A model generated the notes under the pieces. It saw only the letters and a program-made list of their open reading frames with translations. It was not told the origin of the DNA and did no database searches. From NCBI GenBank assembly GCA_029265355.1, contig JAJUJL010000007.1:1-64000 (forward strand): 64,000 nucleotides of DNA. The letters are read 5' to 3'. A program made the position numbers and the translations under genes. Of this stretch, positions 1 through 9,823 are shown in pieces (the stretch's first letter is position 1; each line of letters begins with the position of its first letter). This stretch comes from Chloroflexota bacterium. Its GTDB lineage: Bacteria; Chloroflexota; Anaerolineae; Anaerolineales; UBA4823.

Positions 1-140
1 GGGGGGGTTGTTTTTTTTTTGGGTTTTTTTTTTTTTACATCATTTAAAAATTTTAATTATTTTTTATTTTTTTTCTTTATCTGTGTTGTTTTTTTTTTGG
101 GGTTTTTGGGGGGGCCCCCCCCCCCAAAAACACCCCCAAC
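1..140. other. Low-complexity homopolymer-rich sequence, probable contig-end artefact
   Basis: Long runs of G, T and C unlike the balanced high-GC sequence that follows. Confidence 0.8.
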
Positions 141-224
141 CTCACCTGAAGGGCGTAACTCCCACTTTATTCAGTATAGAGCATAAGTAACCTGAAATCA
201 ATGGGTGATTCGACCACCACAGGG

Positions 225-1373
225 TTACTGCGCAGATTTCACCTCATCCCACAGGCGCTGGTAGAGCGCTTCCGCCTCCCCCACCGGGCGGATGTACTGC
301 AGGCGATCCAGCACCTCTTGCGGCGGGTAGACAATGGGATCGGAGAGGAACTCCTCCCCCAACTCAGCCTCCGCCGCCTGGTTGGGGCTGGCATAGTAGT
401 TGTACTGCGAGATCATGGCGCCAATGTCGGGACGCAGGATGAAATCGATGAACATCTCCGCCGCCAACTTCTGCTCGGGTGTCGCGTTGTAGGGCACGCA
501 CATATTGTCCACCCAGATCACGCCGCCCTCGCGCGGAATGGTGTACTCCAGGTTCGGGTTATCCTCCTGCACCTGCAGAAAGTCGCCGTTCCAGCCGTGC
601 GCCATCATGTTCTCGCCGGAGGCCACCAGATCCTCGAAGGTGTCGCTGTCGTAACCGGCCAGGCCGGGTTTGGCGCGGATCAGCAGGTCGCGCGCATCCT
701 TCAATTGGGCTTCATCGGTGGTGTTGATATCGAAGCCCAGGAAGAGCAGCGCGGCGGAAAAGGCTTCGCGGGGATCGTCCAGCATGGTCACGCGCCCGTA
801 GGTAGGGGAGGCGGGGTCCGGGTTGAAAATCACCGACCAGGATTCAGGCCGTTCCACCTGCAGCGGATCGTAGCCGATGCCGGTGGTGCCCCACTGGTAA
901 GCCGCGCAGTAGGTGTTGCCTGGGTCGTAGGGCAGCTCGCGGAAGCGCGGCGCCAGGTTGACGATGTTGGGGATGTTCGCCAGGTCGAGCTTTGCGATCA
1001 GCCCCTGCTCGATCATGATGCCGACGTTGTAATCCGAGATAAACATCAGGGCATAGCCGCTGGCGCCGCCCTGCAGCTTGGCGAGCACTTCTTCGTTGCT
1101 GGAGATGTTATCTTCGATGACGTGGATGCCGGTCTCCTGCTCGAAGAGCGAGTACACTTCGGGGTCGATGTACTCCGTCCACTGCAGCACGACGATCTCC
1201 TGAGCGGGCGCAACTGCCGCAGGCGGCTGAGTGGGTGCGGGAGTGGGCGCGGCTCTTGGCGCGCTGGGCTGTGTGGCTTGGGGTAGCTCGGCGGTCGACG
1301 CCGCGCCGCCGCACGCGGCGAGCAGGACACTGGCGATGACGAGCAAAATGAAGGATCGATTCTTTTTTATCAC
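225..1373 (-). CDS. potD: Spermidine/putrescine ABC transporter substrate-binding lipoprotein
   Basis: Lipobox 'VIASVLLAACGG', 'VLQWTEYIDPEVYSLFEQETGIHV'; GTG start at 1373 with AGGAG upstream; downstream of potABC. Confidence 0.88.
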   Translation of the reverse strand: MIKKNRSFILLVIASVLLAACGGAASTAELPQATQPSAPRAAPTPAPTQPPAAVAPAQEIVVLQWTEYIDPEVYSLFEQETGIHVIEDNISSNEEVLAKLQGGASGYALMFISDYNVGIMIEQGLIAKLDLANIPNIVNLAPRFRELPYDPGNTYCAAYQWGTTGIGYDPLQVERPESWSVIFNPDPASPTYGRVTMLDDPREAFSAALLFLGFDINTTDEAQLKDARDLLIRAKPGLAGYDSDTFEDLVASGENMMAHGWNGDFLQVQEDNPNLEYTIPREGGVIWVDNMCVPYNATPEQKLAAEMFIDFILRPDIGAMISQYNYYASPNQAAEAELGEEFLSDPIVYPPQEVLDRLQYIRPVGEAEALYQRLWDEVKSAQ

Positions 1374-1518
1374 GCTAATTTCTCCTTTATAAAATCTGGC
1401 ACTGCGAGCGAGCGTTCTCCAGCGAGCGAAGCGATCTCCCCACCGGCCAGGAGTTTGCCACGCTGCGCTCGACTGCAACGCTCTTCGCAGCCCTGGTCGT
1501 GGTCAGCTCCCGATGCAA

Positions 1519-2403
1519 TTACACACCCAGTTCACCAGCCGGATTCTTCTCACCGCGCCGGGCGAACAGCGAAACAAAAACCAGGAGCAGAGAGAACGCC
1601 AGCATGAGCGTCGAGACGGCGTTGATTTTGGGCGTGACGCCCTTCTTGATCATGCCAAAGACGCGCACCGGCAGGGTGTTGAAACCCGCCCCGCTGGTAA
1701 AGAAGGTGATGACAAAGTCATCCAGGGAAAGGGTGAACGCCAGCAGCGCCCCACCAACGATGCCGGGCATCATCAACGGCAGGGTCACCCGCCAGAATGT
1801 CTGCCATGAGTTGGCGTACAGGTCGCTGGCAGCTTCTTCCAGCGTGGGATCCATCTGCGCCAGGCGAGCGCGCACCACCACCGCCACGAACGAAATATTG
1901 AACGCCACATGCCCGATGATCACCGAGTAGGGCACCGCCAGGCGTAGCCCGAACAGCTCCAGCCGCCAGGGCTCGAAACCGAGGCCGCTCTGATTGAAGA
2001 AGATCAGCAGCATGATCGCCATAGCAATATCGGGGATGATGATCGGCAGGTAGAGCAAAGCATCCACCGCCAGGCGACCAGCGAAACGGTAGCGTTCCAT
2101 AGCGACCGCCGCCAGCGTGCCAAGCACAGTGGAGATGAGCGTGGAGACGCCCGCGACGAACAGGCTGTTCCACAGCGCCAGGATCACCTGGTCGTCTGCC
2201 AGCATCTCGCCGTACCAGCGGGTAGAAAAGCCCGCCCACTGTGTGACCGAGCGCGAATCGTTGAACGAGAATACCACCAGGATCAAGATCGGCAGGTACA
2301 GGAACAGGTAGCTGAGAAAGCCATAGGAAGACAGAGAGAAACTTGACAGGCGGGCGCTCCACCTGGCCCAGGTGGAGCTGCGCGGGAAGCTGCGGGCGCT
2401 CAC
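1519..2403 (-). CDS. potC: Polyamine ABC transporter permease (PotC-like)
   Basis: Multi-TM permease with EAA-type loop 'EEAASDLYANSWQTFWRVTLPLMMPGIVGG'; GTG start overlaps potB stop (GTGA). Confidence 0.88.
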   Translation of the reverse strand: MSARSFPRSSTWARWSARLSSFSLSSYGFLSYLFLYLPILILVVFSFNDSRSVTQWAGFSTRWYGEMLADDQVILALWNSLFVAGVSTLISTVLGTLAAVAMERYRFAGRLAVDALLYLPIIIPDIAMAIMLLIFFNQSGLGFEPWRLELFGLRLAVPYSVIIGHVAFNISFVAVVVRARLAQMDPTLEEAASDLYANSWQTFWRVTLPLMMPGIVGGALLAFTLSLDDFVITFFTSGAGFNTLPVRVFGMIKKGVTPKINAVSTLMLAFSLLLVFVSLFARRGEKNPAGELGV

Positions 2404-3308
2404 AGGTCGACCTCCGACCTGGCGGTGCGCGCCTGCGAATGCGTTGCCGAGCGGAAATAGATCAGCGTTGCCGCCAGCATCACCGCCATCATCAGGATCG
2501 ACAGCGCCGAGCCGAACGGCCAATCCCGAGCGGTCAGGAACTGGTTGCTGATCACATTGCCGATCATCAGCGATTTTCCGCCGCCCAGTATAGCGGGGAT
2601 GACAAAAGCGCCCAGGGAAGGGATGAACACCAGCATCGCGCCGGCGACTACGCCTGGCAACGACAGCGGCCAGATGACGCGCAGGAAGACACGCGAGCGC
2701 GGGGCGTACAGGTCGCTGGCGGCTTCCAGCAGGCTGCGATCCAGGCGCTCCAGGGCGGCGTAGATCGGCAGCACCATGTCCGGCAGCCAGCCGTACACCA
2801 GCCCCAGGACGATGGCGAAATCGTTGCCAAACAGCGGCAGCGGCTGCTGGATGACGCCCAGGGCGAGCAGTGTGCCGTTGATCAGCCCTGTGTTGGTGCG
2901 CAGGATGGTCAGCCAGGCGTAGGTGCGGATCAAGAAGTTGGTCCAGAAAGGCACCATCAGAGCCAGCAGCAGGGCGTAGCGCAGGCGCTGCGGGCGGGTG
3001 GCGATGAAATACGCCAGCGGGAAACCCAGCAGCAGGCAGATGGCGGTGGTCAGTATGGCGATGTAAAGCGAGCGCAGGAACGTGCTCAAGTAGAGCGGGT
3101 CGATCACGCGAGCGTAGTTGCTCAGCGTGAACACAGCTTTCACCCCGCCATAGGTGGCGCCTTGCATGAATGAGAAAGCCAGGACGATGAAGAGCGGCGC
3201 AATGAAAAACAGGAGCAGCCAGCCCACGGCCGGGAGCAGCAGCAGCCAGGCAGACAGCGCGGGATAGCGGCGGAGAGTTTTGGCGATGTGCATGGATTCT
3301 TCAATCAC
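2400..3308 (-). CDS. potB: Polyamine ABC transporter permease (PotB-like)
   Basis: Multi-TM permease, 'LLEAASDLYAPRSRVFLRVIWPLSLPGVVAG'. Confidence 0.88.
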   Translation of the reverse strand: MIEESMHIAKTLRRYPALSAWLLLLPAVGWLLLFFIAPLFIVLAFSFMQGATYGGVKAVFTLSNYARVIDPLYLSTFLRSLYIAILTTAICLLLGFPLAYFIATRPQRLRYALLLALMVPFWTNFLIRTYAWLTILRTNTGLINGTLLALGVIQQPLPLFGNDFAIVLGLVYGWLPDMVLPIYAALERLDRSLLEAASDLYAPRSRVFLRVIWPLSLPGVVAGAMLVFIPSLGAFVIPAILGGGKSLMIGNVISNQFLTARDWPFGSALSILMMAVMLAATLIYFRSATHSQARTARSEVDL

Positions 3309-3314
3309 CCATCA

Positions 3315-4397
3315 CTATTCAGCGAAGGCTTTGCAGGCGTGCACTGGCCAGCTCAGCGTGACCAGGTCGCCAGACTGGAAGCGCATCTGCGGAGAGACCG
3401 CTGCGTTCTGCTGGCGAGCCATCACCTGCTGACCATCCTGCAAGCGCACCAGGTAGGTGGTGCTCGAGCCGGTGTAAACCACATCCACCACCCGCCCCGC
3501 CAGGGTGTTGCCATCCGGTTGAGCCTGGCGGTCGAGGAGCACCTTTTCGGGGCGGAAGGCCACCGTCACCTGCTGCCCAAGGCGCACGCCGTTGACGGTC
3601 AGGGCGCGCACCGGCTGCTGGGCGCCGCGAATCTGCACCGCCGCCTCGCCGTTGGCAAGTCCGGTGACCAGTCCATCCAGGTGATTGGTGTCTCCGATAA
3701 AATCCGATACGAAGCGGGTCTGAGGCGCTTCGTACACTTCCTGGGGCGATCCGACCTGCAGTAGGCTGCCTTTGTGCATCACACCAATGCGGTCCGACAT
3801 GGTCAGGGCTTCTTCCTGGTCGTGCGTGACGTAGATGAAGGTGATACCCACCTGGTGCTGCAAAGCTTTCAATTCCACCTGCATGGCTTTGCGCAGCTTG
3901 AGGTCCAGGGCGCCCAGGGGTTCATCCAGCAGCAGCACTTTGGGACGGTTGACCAGGGCGCGCGCCAGGGCGACGCGCTGCTGCTGGCCGCCGGAGAGCT
4001 GTCCGGGTTTGCGGTTGCCCAGGCCGGATAGATGCACCATTTCCAGCGCCTCGCCGACGCGGCGCTGGATCTCGCGGCGCGGCACGCCGCTCATTTCCAG
4101 GCCGAAAGCCACGTTTTGCGCCACGCTCATGTGGGGAAACAGCGCATAGTGCTGGAAGACGGTGTTGACAGGTCGTCGGTTGGCAGGCAGGTAGCCTTGC
4201 TCATTTCCCCCGATAAAAATTTCGCCGGCTGACGGCATCTCGAACCCGGCGATCAAGCGCAGGGTAGTCGTCTTGCCGCAGCCGGAAGGGCCCAGCAGCG
4301 AGAAAAATTCGCCATCGGCGATGCGCAGCGACAGGCGGTTGACCGCCGTCACACTGCCAAAATGCTTGCTGACCTCTTTAAGTTCGACCGCATACAA
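3315..4397 (-). CDS. potA: Polyamine ABC transporter ATP-binding protein
   Basis: Walker A 'GPSGCGKTT', signature '[15 protein letters not shown]', Walker B '[11 protein letters not shown]', TOBE-like C-terminus. Confidence 0.92.
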   Translation of the reverse strand: MYAVELKEVSKHFGSVTAVNRLSLRIADGEFFSLLGPSGCGKTTTLRLIAGFEMPSAGEIFIGGNEQGYLPANRRPVNTVFQHYALFPHMSVAQNVAFGLEMSGVPRREIQRRVGEALEMVHLSGLGNRKPGQLSGGQQQRVALARALVNRPKVLLLDEPLGALDLKLRKAMQVELKALQHQVGITFIYVTHDQEEALTMSDRIGVMHKGSLLQVGSPQEVYEAPQTRFVSDFIGDTNHLDGLVTGLANGEAAVQIRGAQQPVRALTVNGVRLGQQVTVAFRPEKVLLDRQAQPDGNTLAGRVVDVVYTGSSTTYLVRLQDGQQVMARQQNAAVSPQMRFQSGDLVTLSWPVHACKAFAE

Positions 4398-4638
4398 TGC
4401 TCCGATCTCCTTCTAGATGTGTCATTCTGAGCGAAGCGAGGCATCTCGCCTCTCAGCTTGAGAGACCCTTCGGTCGCGGTGCGAAGCCCGTCTTCGTCCG
4501 CTCCTGCAGGGCGACTCCCAGTGTAGTCTCTGCAAAACGCCTTGCGCGGTCCATAAGATGCGCCAGGCCCGTTCCTGAGCGCTCGCCGTTTGTCCACGGT
4601 GCGAAATTTGCCGCGCAACCGGTTGAAATCAGCACAAA

Positions 4639-4665
4639 AGACCTGCCGTTTTTCCTTGCAGGTCT
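4639..4665 (-). promoter_or_regulatory. Hairpin in the ~370-nt leader between Lrp and potA
   Basis: AGACCTGC...GCAGGTCT 8-bp inverted repeat with further flanking AGCA/TGCT. Confidence 0.4.
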
Positions 4666-4770
4666 CCAGGTGCTGGTTTCTGCAAAGCTGCTCCGGCATC
4701 AAAATTCCGGAAACGGGGAGCAGCCCCACCCATCACGCTGACCAAGCGCGACGTGTATACAGGATGTGTG

Positions 4771-5226
4771 CTAAGCCTCGACGCCCGGCGCGCCGTGCGC
4801 CATTTTGTAGGTGCGCAAGGTAATGAAGGTTTGCGTGCGCACCACGCCGGGCACGCGCAGCAGCCGGTCGTTCAAGAAGGTTGCCAGGTGATCGCGGTCG
4901 CGGCACTGCACCTCGACCCACAGGTCGAACTCACCGGAAACCATGATCAAATAGGTGACTTCTGGAAATTCAGCGATCGCTCGAGCGACTTCTTCCACCC
5001 TGGCGGGTTGCACGGTAACACCCACTACGGCCGGAGTGTGCAGGCCAATGGCTGCCGGATCCACTATGCCGACGATGTGCAACACCCCGTCTTCCACCAG
5101 GCGCGCGACGCGGTTGCGCACCGTGCCTTCCGATACGCCCAGGGCGTGGGCGATCTCAGTGAACGGCTTGCGTCCATCCCGTTGAAGCATGTCAAGAATC
5201 GCGTGGTCGATTTTATCCATAAGCAC
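4771..5226 (-). CDS. Lrp/AsnC family transcriptional regulator
   Basis: 'MDKIDHAILDMLQRDGRKPFTEIAHALGVSEGTVRNRVARL' wHTH plus RAM-like C-terminal domain. Confidence 0.92.
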   Translation of the reverse strand: MLMDKIDHAILDMLQRDGRKPFTEIAHALGVSEGTVRNRVARLVEDGVLHIVGIVDPAAIGLHTPAVVGVTVQPARVEEVARAIAEFPEVTYLIMVSGEFDLWVEVQCRDRDHLATFLNDRLLRVPGVVRTQTFITLRTYKMAHGAPGVEA

Positions 5227-5317
5227 CTTGCACTCGAGCAGGAAAATTATAAAGGCAATAGCCCAAAAATCAAGGTTTGAGCATGGATTTGTCCGGCTTG
5301 TGGTACAATTTTCTAGT

Positions 5318-5800
5318 ATGGATCAGCCTCAGCCCCCTGCGCCACAACTATCTCACATCGAGACCCCATCCCAGGAGAAGCAGTCCAGCCAGCGCAGCGC
5401 CATCATCGGCGCTGCAGTGGTGGCCATAATTCTGCTGGCGGGTTTGTTCGTCAGCATCTGGGCGCTGACTCTGCCGAGCACAGACACTGCCAAGATTCGC
5501 GATATCTTCATCATCTTCATGGCGTTGGAATCGCTGCTGTTCATGCTGGTGCTGGTCATCCTGATCGTGCAGATCGCCCGCCTGATCAACTTGCTGCAGA
5601 ACGAAATCAAGCCCATCCTGGACTCGACCAACGAGACCGTCAGCACACTGCGCGGCACCACCGCTTTCTTGAGCGATAACCTGGTCGAGCCGGTGATCAA
5701 GCTGAACGAGTACACAGCAGGCTTGCAGCAGTTGCTGGCGGTGTTGGGTCTGCTGCGCAAAAAACCGGGCAAATCCCCGAACAAAGGAGAAGGAGTGTAA
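5318..5800 (+). CDS. Hypothetical membrane protein
   Basis: ATG at 5318; two hydrophobic segments; directly upstream of YtxH-like gene. Confidence 0.75.
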   Translation: MDQPQPPAPQLSHIETPSQEKQSSQRSAIIGAAVVAIILLAGLFVSIWALTLPSTDTAKIRDIFIIFMALESLLFMLVLVILIVQIARLINLLQNEIKPILDSTNETVSTLRGTTAFLSDNLVEPVIKLNEYTAGLQQLLAVLGLLRKKPGKSPNKGEGV

Positions 5801-5803
5801 ACT

Positions 5804-6226
5804 ATGTCTGACCAAGATAGCAATTTCGGAACTTTCCTGGCGGGGTTTTTCATCGGCGGGCTGGTCGGCGCGGCGGTAGCGCTGCTGCTGGCCCCGCAAT
5901 CCGGCGAACAAACCCGCACCGTGATCCGTGAGAAGGGCATCGAGCTGCGCGATAAAGCCAGCGAGACCGCTGAAGAGGCGCGCACACGCGCTGAGAAAGC
6001 CGTTGAAGAGGCGAAGAAGAAAGCCGAGGCGGCTTACGAAGACGCTCGCAAGCGCGCCGAAGAGCTGGCCCACCTGACCCGCGAGCGAGCTGTGGAACTG
6101 CAGAGCAAGGGCGCCGAGGTGGTGGAAGAAGGCAAGCACCGCTTCGAAGAGGTGGTCGAGACTGGCAAGAAAGCTGTGCGCCGCAAGAGCGGCGAGGCAG
6201 CCGAGGGCGGCGAGACCGCGGTGTGA
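5804..6226 (+). CDS. YtxH-like domain protein
   Basis: 'GTFLAGFFIGGLVGAAVALLLAPQSGEQTR' followed by Ala/Glu/Lys-rich coiled coil. Confidence 0.85.
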   Translation: MSDQDSNFGTFLAGFFIGGLVGAAVALLLAPQSGEQTRTVIREKGIELRDKASETAEEARTRAEKAVEEAKKKAEAAYEDARKRAEELAHLTRERAVELQSKGAEVVEEGKHRFEEVVETGKKAVRRKSGEAAEGGETAV

Positions 6227-6261
6227 CTGGTAGGGCAAGCTGTCGGCTTGCCCCTGTGATC

Positions 6262-6293
6262 AGGGCCGGCTAACAGCCGGCCTTACTTTTTTT
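6262..6293 (+). terminator. Rho-independent terminator, preceded by a second hairpin at 6233-6253
   Basis: GGCCGGCT aac AGCCGGCC followed by TTACTTTTTTT; first hairpin GGGCAAGC tgtcg GCTTGCCC; lies between convergent genes. Confidence 0.75.
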
Positions 6294-7860
6294 CCAACTC
6301 AGCCAGTACGGCTGGCAGGCTGTCCAGCACATCCCCGGCCAGAACGGCCGCGGTGGAGCCCAGGCGCCGGGCGGCAGACAGGCCACACTCGGCATGCAGC
6401 CAGGCTGCGGCTGCAGCCGCTTCGAAGGCTGGCACGCCCTGGGCGCGCAGGCCGACGACCAGCCCAGCCAGCACATCTCCGCTGCCAGCCCGCGCCAGCG
6501 CTGCGGAGGCGACCGGTATCACCGCTGTGCGCCCATCCGGCGCTGCCACCAGAGAAAACGCTCCCTTGAGAATGACCACGTGCCCCCAGCGCTGCGCCCA
6601 GGCCTGGGCAGTTTCCAGGCGGTGGGCCTGAATGTCTGCGACTTTCAATCCGGTCAACACCGCCATCTCGCCGGGGTGCGGGGTGAGCACCGCTGTTCCT
6701 GGCAGGCGTGTGTGCCAGTCGGGCAGCCTTGCCAGCAGCTTGAGCCCATCGGCGTCGAAGACCAGCGGCGGCAAGCTTTCGATCTCAAGCAGGTTTACGA
6801 CGAATTGCGCCGTGGACTGTTCTAAGCCGAAACCCGGCCCAACCAACAGCGCCGTGGCGCGTCCCAGCTCCTCTTGCAAGGCGGCAGCCGCCTCGCCAGA
6901 GATAAAGCCAGCCTCGTGCGGCAGCGGTATCCAGGTGGCCTCGGGGAAGACGCCCGCCAGGGCGGCGTGCAGCGGGGCAGGCACTGCCAGGGTGACCAGC
7001 CCGGCGCCGCTGCGATAGGCCGCCTGTCCTGCCAGCCAGGCTGCGCCGGTGTAACTGATCGAGCCGGCTGCCACCACCGCCGTTCCGAAAGTGCCCTTGT
7101 GGGCGTCCGCCGGGCGCGGCGGCAGGCGCTCTTTCACCCAGGCGGCATCCACCACGAAATTGCGCAGCGCTTGCCAGGCTGGCAAGGCATGCCCGGCAGC
7201 GATGAACGCTTCCAGGCCAATATCCACCAGCTCCAGTTCGCCAGTGTAGCGGGCTGCCGGGAAAGCCAGCAAGCCGCTTTTCACCGCCGCCATGGTGACG
7301 GTCAGGTCAGCCGCCAGGCACTCGTCCGCGGCCGAACCGCTGTCGCAGTCCACGCCAGAGGGGCAGTCCACCGCCACCACCGCCGGACGATGGGGCAGGC
7401 GCGGCAGGATGCGCCCCACTTCCGCCAGGACCTGGGCGGCGCTGCCGCGCAGCGGCAGGCGAATGCCCGTGCCAAACACGCCATCCAGTAAAACTGTGCA
7501 CTCTGCCAGCCACTCCAGGAGCCGCCCCTGTTGGGCATCGGTCTCACCATCCGCCAATAAGCCGCCAGCGGCGAGGAAGCGCTGCACCAGCGGGTCATCC
7601 TGCGGGCGCGGTCGCGCCAGGTAGGCGCGCACCTGCCAGCCCCACTGCGCCAGGTAATCCAACGCCACCAGGGTATCGCCGCCGTTATTGCCCGAGCCAA
7701 CCAGCCCCAGCGCGTACCGCGGCGGGCGGGCGGCGTAACGGCGGTGCACCACTTCCGCCAGGCCGCGCCCGGCATGCTCCATCATGGCGGCGTAAGTGTG
7801 CCCGGCGGCATCCGCCGCCTTTTCAACGGCGATCATTTCAGCAACGCTGACGAATTTCAT
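6283..7860 (-). CDS. nnr: Bifunctional NAD(P)H-hydrate epimerase / ADP-dependent NAD(P)H-hydrate dehydratase
   Basis: N-terminal 'MKFVSVAEMIAVEKAADAAG...VGSGNNGGDTLVA'; C-terminal 'VLTPHPGEMAVL', 'AGSGDVLAGLV'; ATG overlaps the AOR stop (ATGA). Confidence 0.9.
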   Translation of the reverse strand: MKFVSVAEMIAVEKAADAAGHTYAAMMEHAGRGLAEVVHRRYAARPPRYALGLVGSGNNGGDTLVALDYLAQWGWQVRAYLARPRPQDDPLVQRFLAAGGLLADGETDAQQGRLLEWLAECTVLLDGVFGTGIRLPLRGSAAQVLAEVGRILPRLPHRPAVVAVDCPSGVDCDSGSAADECLAADLTVTMAAVKSGLLAFPAARYTGELELVDIGLEAFIAAGHALPAWQALRNFVVDAAWVKERLPPRPADAHKGTFGTAVVAAGSISYTGAAWLAGQAAYRSGAGLVTLAVPAPLHAALAGVFPEATWIPLPHEAGFISGEAAAALQEELGRATALLVGPGFGLEQSTAQFVVNLLEIESLPPLVFDADGLKLLARLPDWHTRLPGTAVLTPHPGEMAVLTGLKVADIQAHRLETAQAWAQRWGHVVILKGAFSLVAAPDGRTAVIPVASAALARAGSGDVLAGLVVGLRAQGVPAFEAAAAAAWLHAECGLSAARRLGSTAAVLAGDVLDSLPAVLAELEKK

Positions 7861-9701
7861 ACCCCACCCCACAAATCTGGTATCACCCAATCCAGGCTCA
7901 GCTCGTGCAGTTTCTTTGGCAGCGGGCGACCGGTATCGGCATCCCAGCCGCGCGCGGTGTAATAAGCCTGCAGCATCGCATCGAACGGCGGCGCGTAGCC
8001 GAGCGAGCCGCCCTGCGCCTGGGCGTACGGCTGCAGCAGCGCCTTGGGCAGGCGATCGTTGCAGCGGGTGAGCCCCAGGCGGTGGTTGATGGCGCGCTTG
8101 AGCGTCCAAGCGCGCTCACCGGCGCGCAGCATCTCGGCCAGGCTCCACGAATAACCGCATGCGGTGTTGATCAATTCGAGCACGGTTTCCGGCGGCAGAT
8201 TGGCGAAGACACACACCACCAGGGCGTTGAAGACCGTGCGCCAGTCCTGGTGGCGGGCGACATTGCCAGCTTTCTCAGCGCCCGCGTGGCGGTCATAAAA
8301 TTCCAGCCCCAGGGAACTCTCGCTCTGCCCGATGTCCACCAGGAAGTAATCCGACTGGTTGTGGCAGGCGCCGCGCGGCGAGGTGGCGTACACCAGCGCC
8401 ATGCCCGAGGCGCCGCGTGGGTCGTGGTAGGCCACTTCCAGGCCATTGACCTGCACGGCCTCCTCTTCTGCCCCAAAATGGCGACCCAGGGCGCGCGCCC
8501 CCTGGGAAATCCATCTTCCCAGCCCTTCCCCGCGCAGGGTTTGCTGCATGAGCGCCTCGACTGCTGGCTGTGAACCCCACTCCAGCGCCACACCGCCGGT
8601 GTCGACGCTGGTGATCAGCCCTTTTTGATAGAGCAGAAACGCCAGCCCCAGGGTATTGGAGAGGGAGATGCTATCGGCACCGAAGCGATCGCACAGCTCG
8701 CCCATGCGAGTGACAAAGAGCGGGTCGTCCAGCCACAGGTTGGGGCCAAAGCCGACCAGCGTCTCGTATTCGGGGCCTTTGCGCTTCTCGCCTGGCTGGC
8801 CGTTCTCATCGGGAAGGCGCACCACGCGCCCGCAGGCGATGACGCAGGCGTGGCAGGCGCTGACGCCGGACAGAATGCGCTCCTTGACGCTGACGCCAGA
8901 GATGGCGGACGCGCCTTCGAAGGTGTCCGCTTGGAAGTAGCGCTTGGGCATTTCGCCGAGGTAGTCGAAGTAATCAGCGGCGGCGGCGGAGCCCAACTCA
9001 TTCAGCACGGCGGTCACGGCGTCTGTGCGCAGGGCCTTATTGGCTTGCGAGCGCACGGGAGCGTAGGCTGCCAGGTCAAAGACGGGCGCTTTGCCCGTGC
9101 CCTGCACAGCCACCGCTTTGAGCTTTTTGGCGCCCATCACCGCGCCCATGCCGGTGCGCCCGGCGACGCGCCCGTGATCGGCGAGGATTAAGGCGAAGGG
9201 CAGTCGGCGCTCGCCTGCCGGGCCGATCACCGCCACCCTGGGCTTCCCGGCATCCAGCTCCGCGGTGACCTTTTCCTGAGTAGTGTAAGTATCCAACCCC
9301 CACAGGTGCGCGGCAGAGCGGATCTCCACCTGCCGATCGCGAATCCACAGGTAAACCGGCTGGCTGGCGGCGCCGGTGATCCACAGCCCATCCCAACCCG
9401 CCATGCGCAGCTCTGGCCCCCAGAAGCCGCCGCAGTTCGACTCCGCCCACAGCCCGGTCGCCGGCGATTTGCCGCAGATGACAAAACGCCCCACTGCCGG
9501 GCCTGCCGTGCCCGAGAGCGGGCCGTTCAGGAAAAGCAGCGGAGCGTCCGGCGAAAGCGGATCGAGTTCAGGCGTCAGGTGGTCATACAAAATGCGCGCA
9601 GCCAGCGAAGCCCCGCCCAGGTATTCTCGCTCCCATTCAACAGGTATGGTATAGCTGCCAGTCTCTCCGGTGCTCAGGTTGACGGTCAGGATGGGCTGCA
9701 T
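7857..9701 (-). CDS. Aldehyde:ferredoxin oxidoreductase family (tungstopterin) protein
   Basis: 'LSTGETGSYTIPVEWEREYLGGASLAARILYDHL', 'RTGMGAVMGAKKLKAVAV', Cys motif 'CHACVIACGR'. Confidence 0.9.
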   Translation of the reverse strand: MQPILTVNLSTGETGSYTIPVEWEREYLGGASLAARILYDHLTPELDPLSPDAPLLFLNGPLSGTAGPAVGRFVICGKSPATGLWAESNCGGFWGPELRMAGWDGLWITGAASQPVYLWIRDRQVEIRSAAHLWGLDTYTTQEKVTAELDAGKPRVAVIGPAGERRLPFALILADHGRVAGRTGMGAVMGAKKLKAVAVQGTGKAPVFDLAAYAPVRSQANKALRTDAVTAVLNELGSAAAADYFDYLGEMPKRYFQADTFEGASAISGVSVKERILSGVSACHACVIACGRVVRLPDENGQPGEKRKGPEYETLVGFGPNLWLDDPLFVTRMGELCDRFGADSISLSNTLGLAFLLYQKGLITSVDTGGVALEWGSQPAVEALMQQTLRGEGLGRWISQGARALGRHFGAEEEAVQVNGLEVAYHDPRGASGMALVYATSPRGACHNQSDYFLVDIGQSESSLGLEFYDRHAGAEKAGNVARHQDWRTVFNALVVCVFANLPPETVLELINTACGYSWSLAEMLRAGERAWTLKRAINHRLGLTRCNDRLPKALLQPYAQAQGGSLGYAPPFDAMLQAYYTARGWDADTGRPLPKKLHELSLDWVIPDLWGGV

Positions 9702-9823
9702 GGTAAACTCCTGGAATCATGAAGCCGGGATGCATCGCAACTTCTTTCACAATGAGTCTACCAGAAAATTCCGCCGCCCAGACGGACAATAACCCCCTAT
9801 CGCTCATGCTCTGAGCGCGGGCA

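Noticed and set aside
8-190. 60-aa ORF at window start
   Set aside because: Translation of homopolymer artefact (FFFWVFFF...).
201-1286. 361-aa plus-strand ORF opposite potD
   Set aside because: Antisense of a well-supported gene; composition is typical of high-GC shadow ORFs. Same reasoning for 2343-3173, 36389-37717, 55565-57001, 58601-59668, 61039-61941 and similar ORFs.
4349-4729. 126-aa minus-strand ORF upstream of potA
   Set aside because: Overlaps the potA start and is largely a translated dispersed repeat ('RGEMPRFAQNDTS'), a known junk-ORF pattern.
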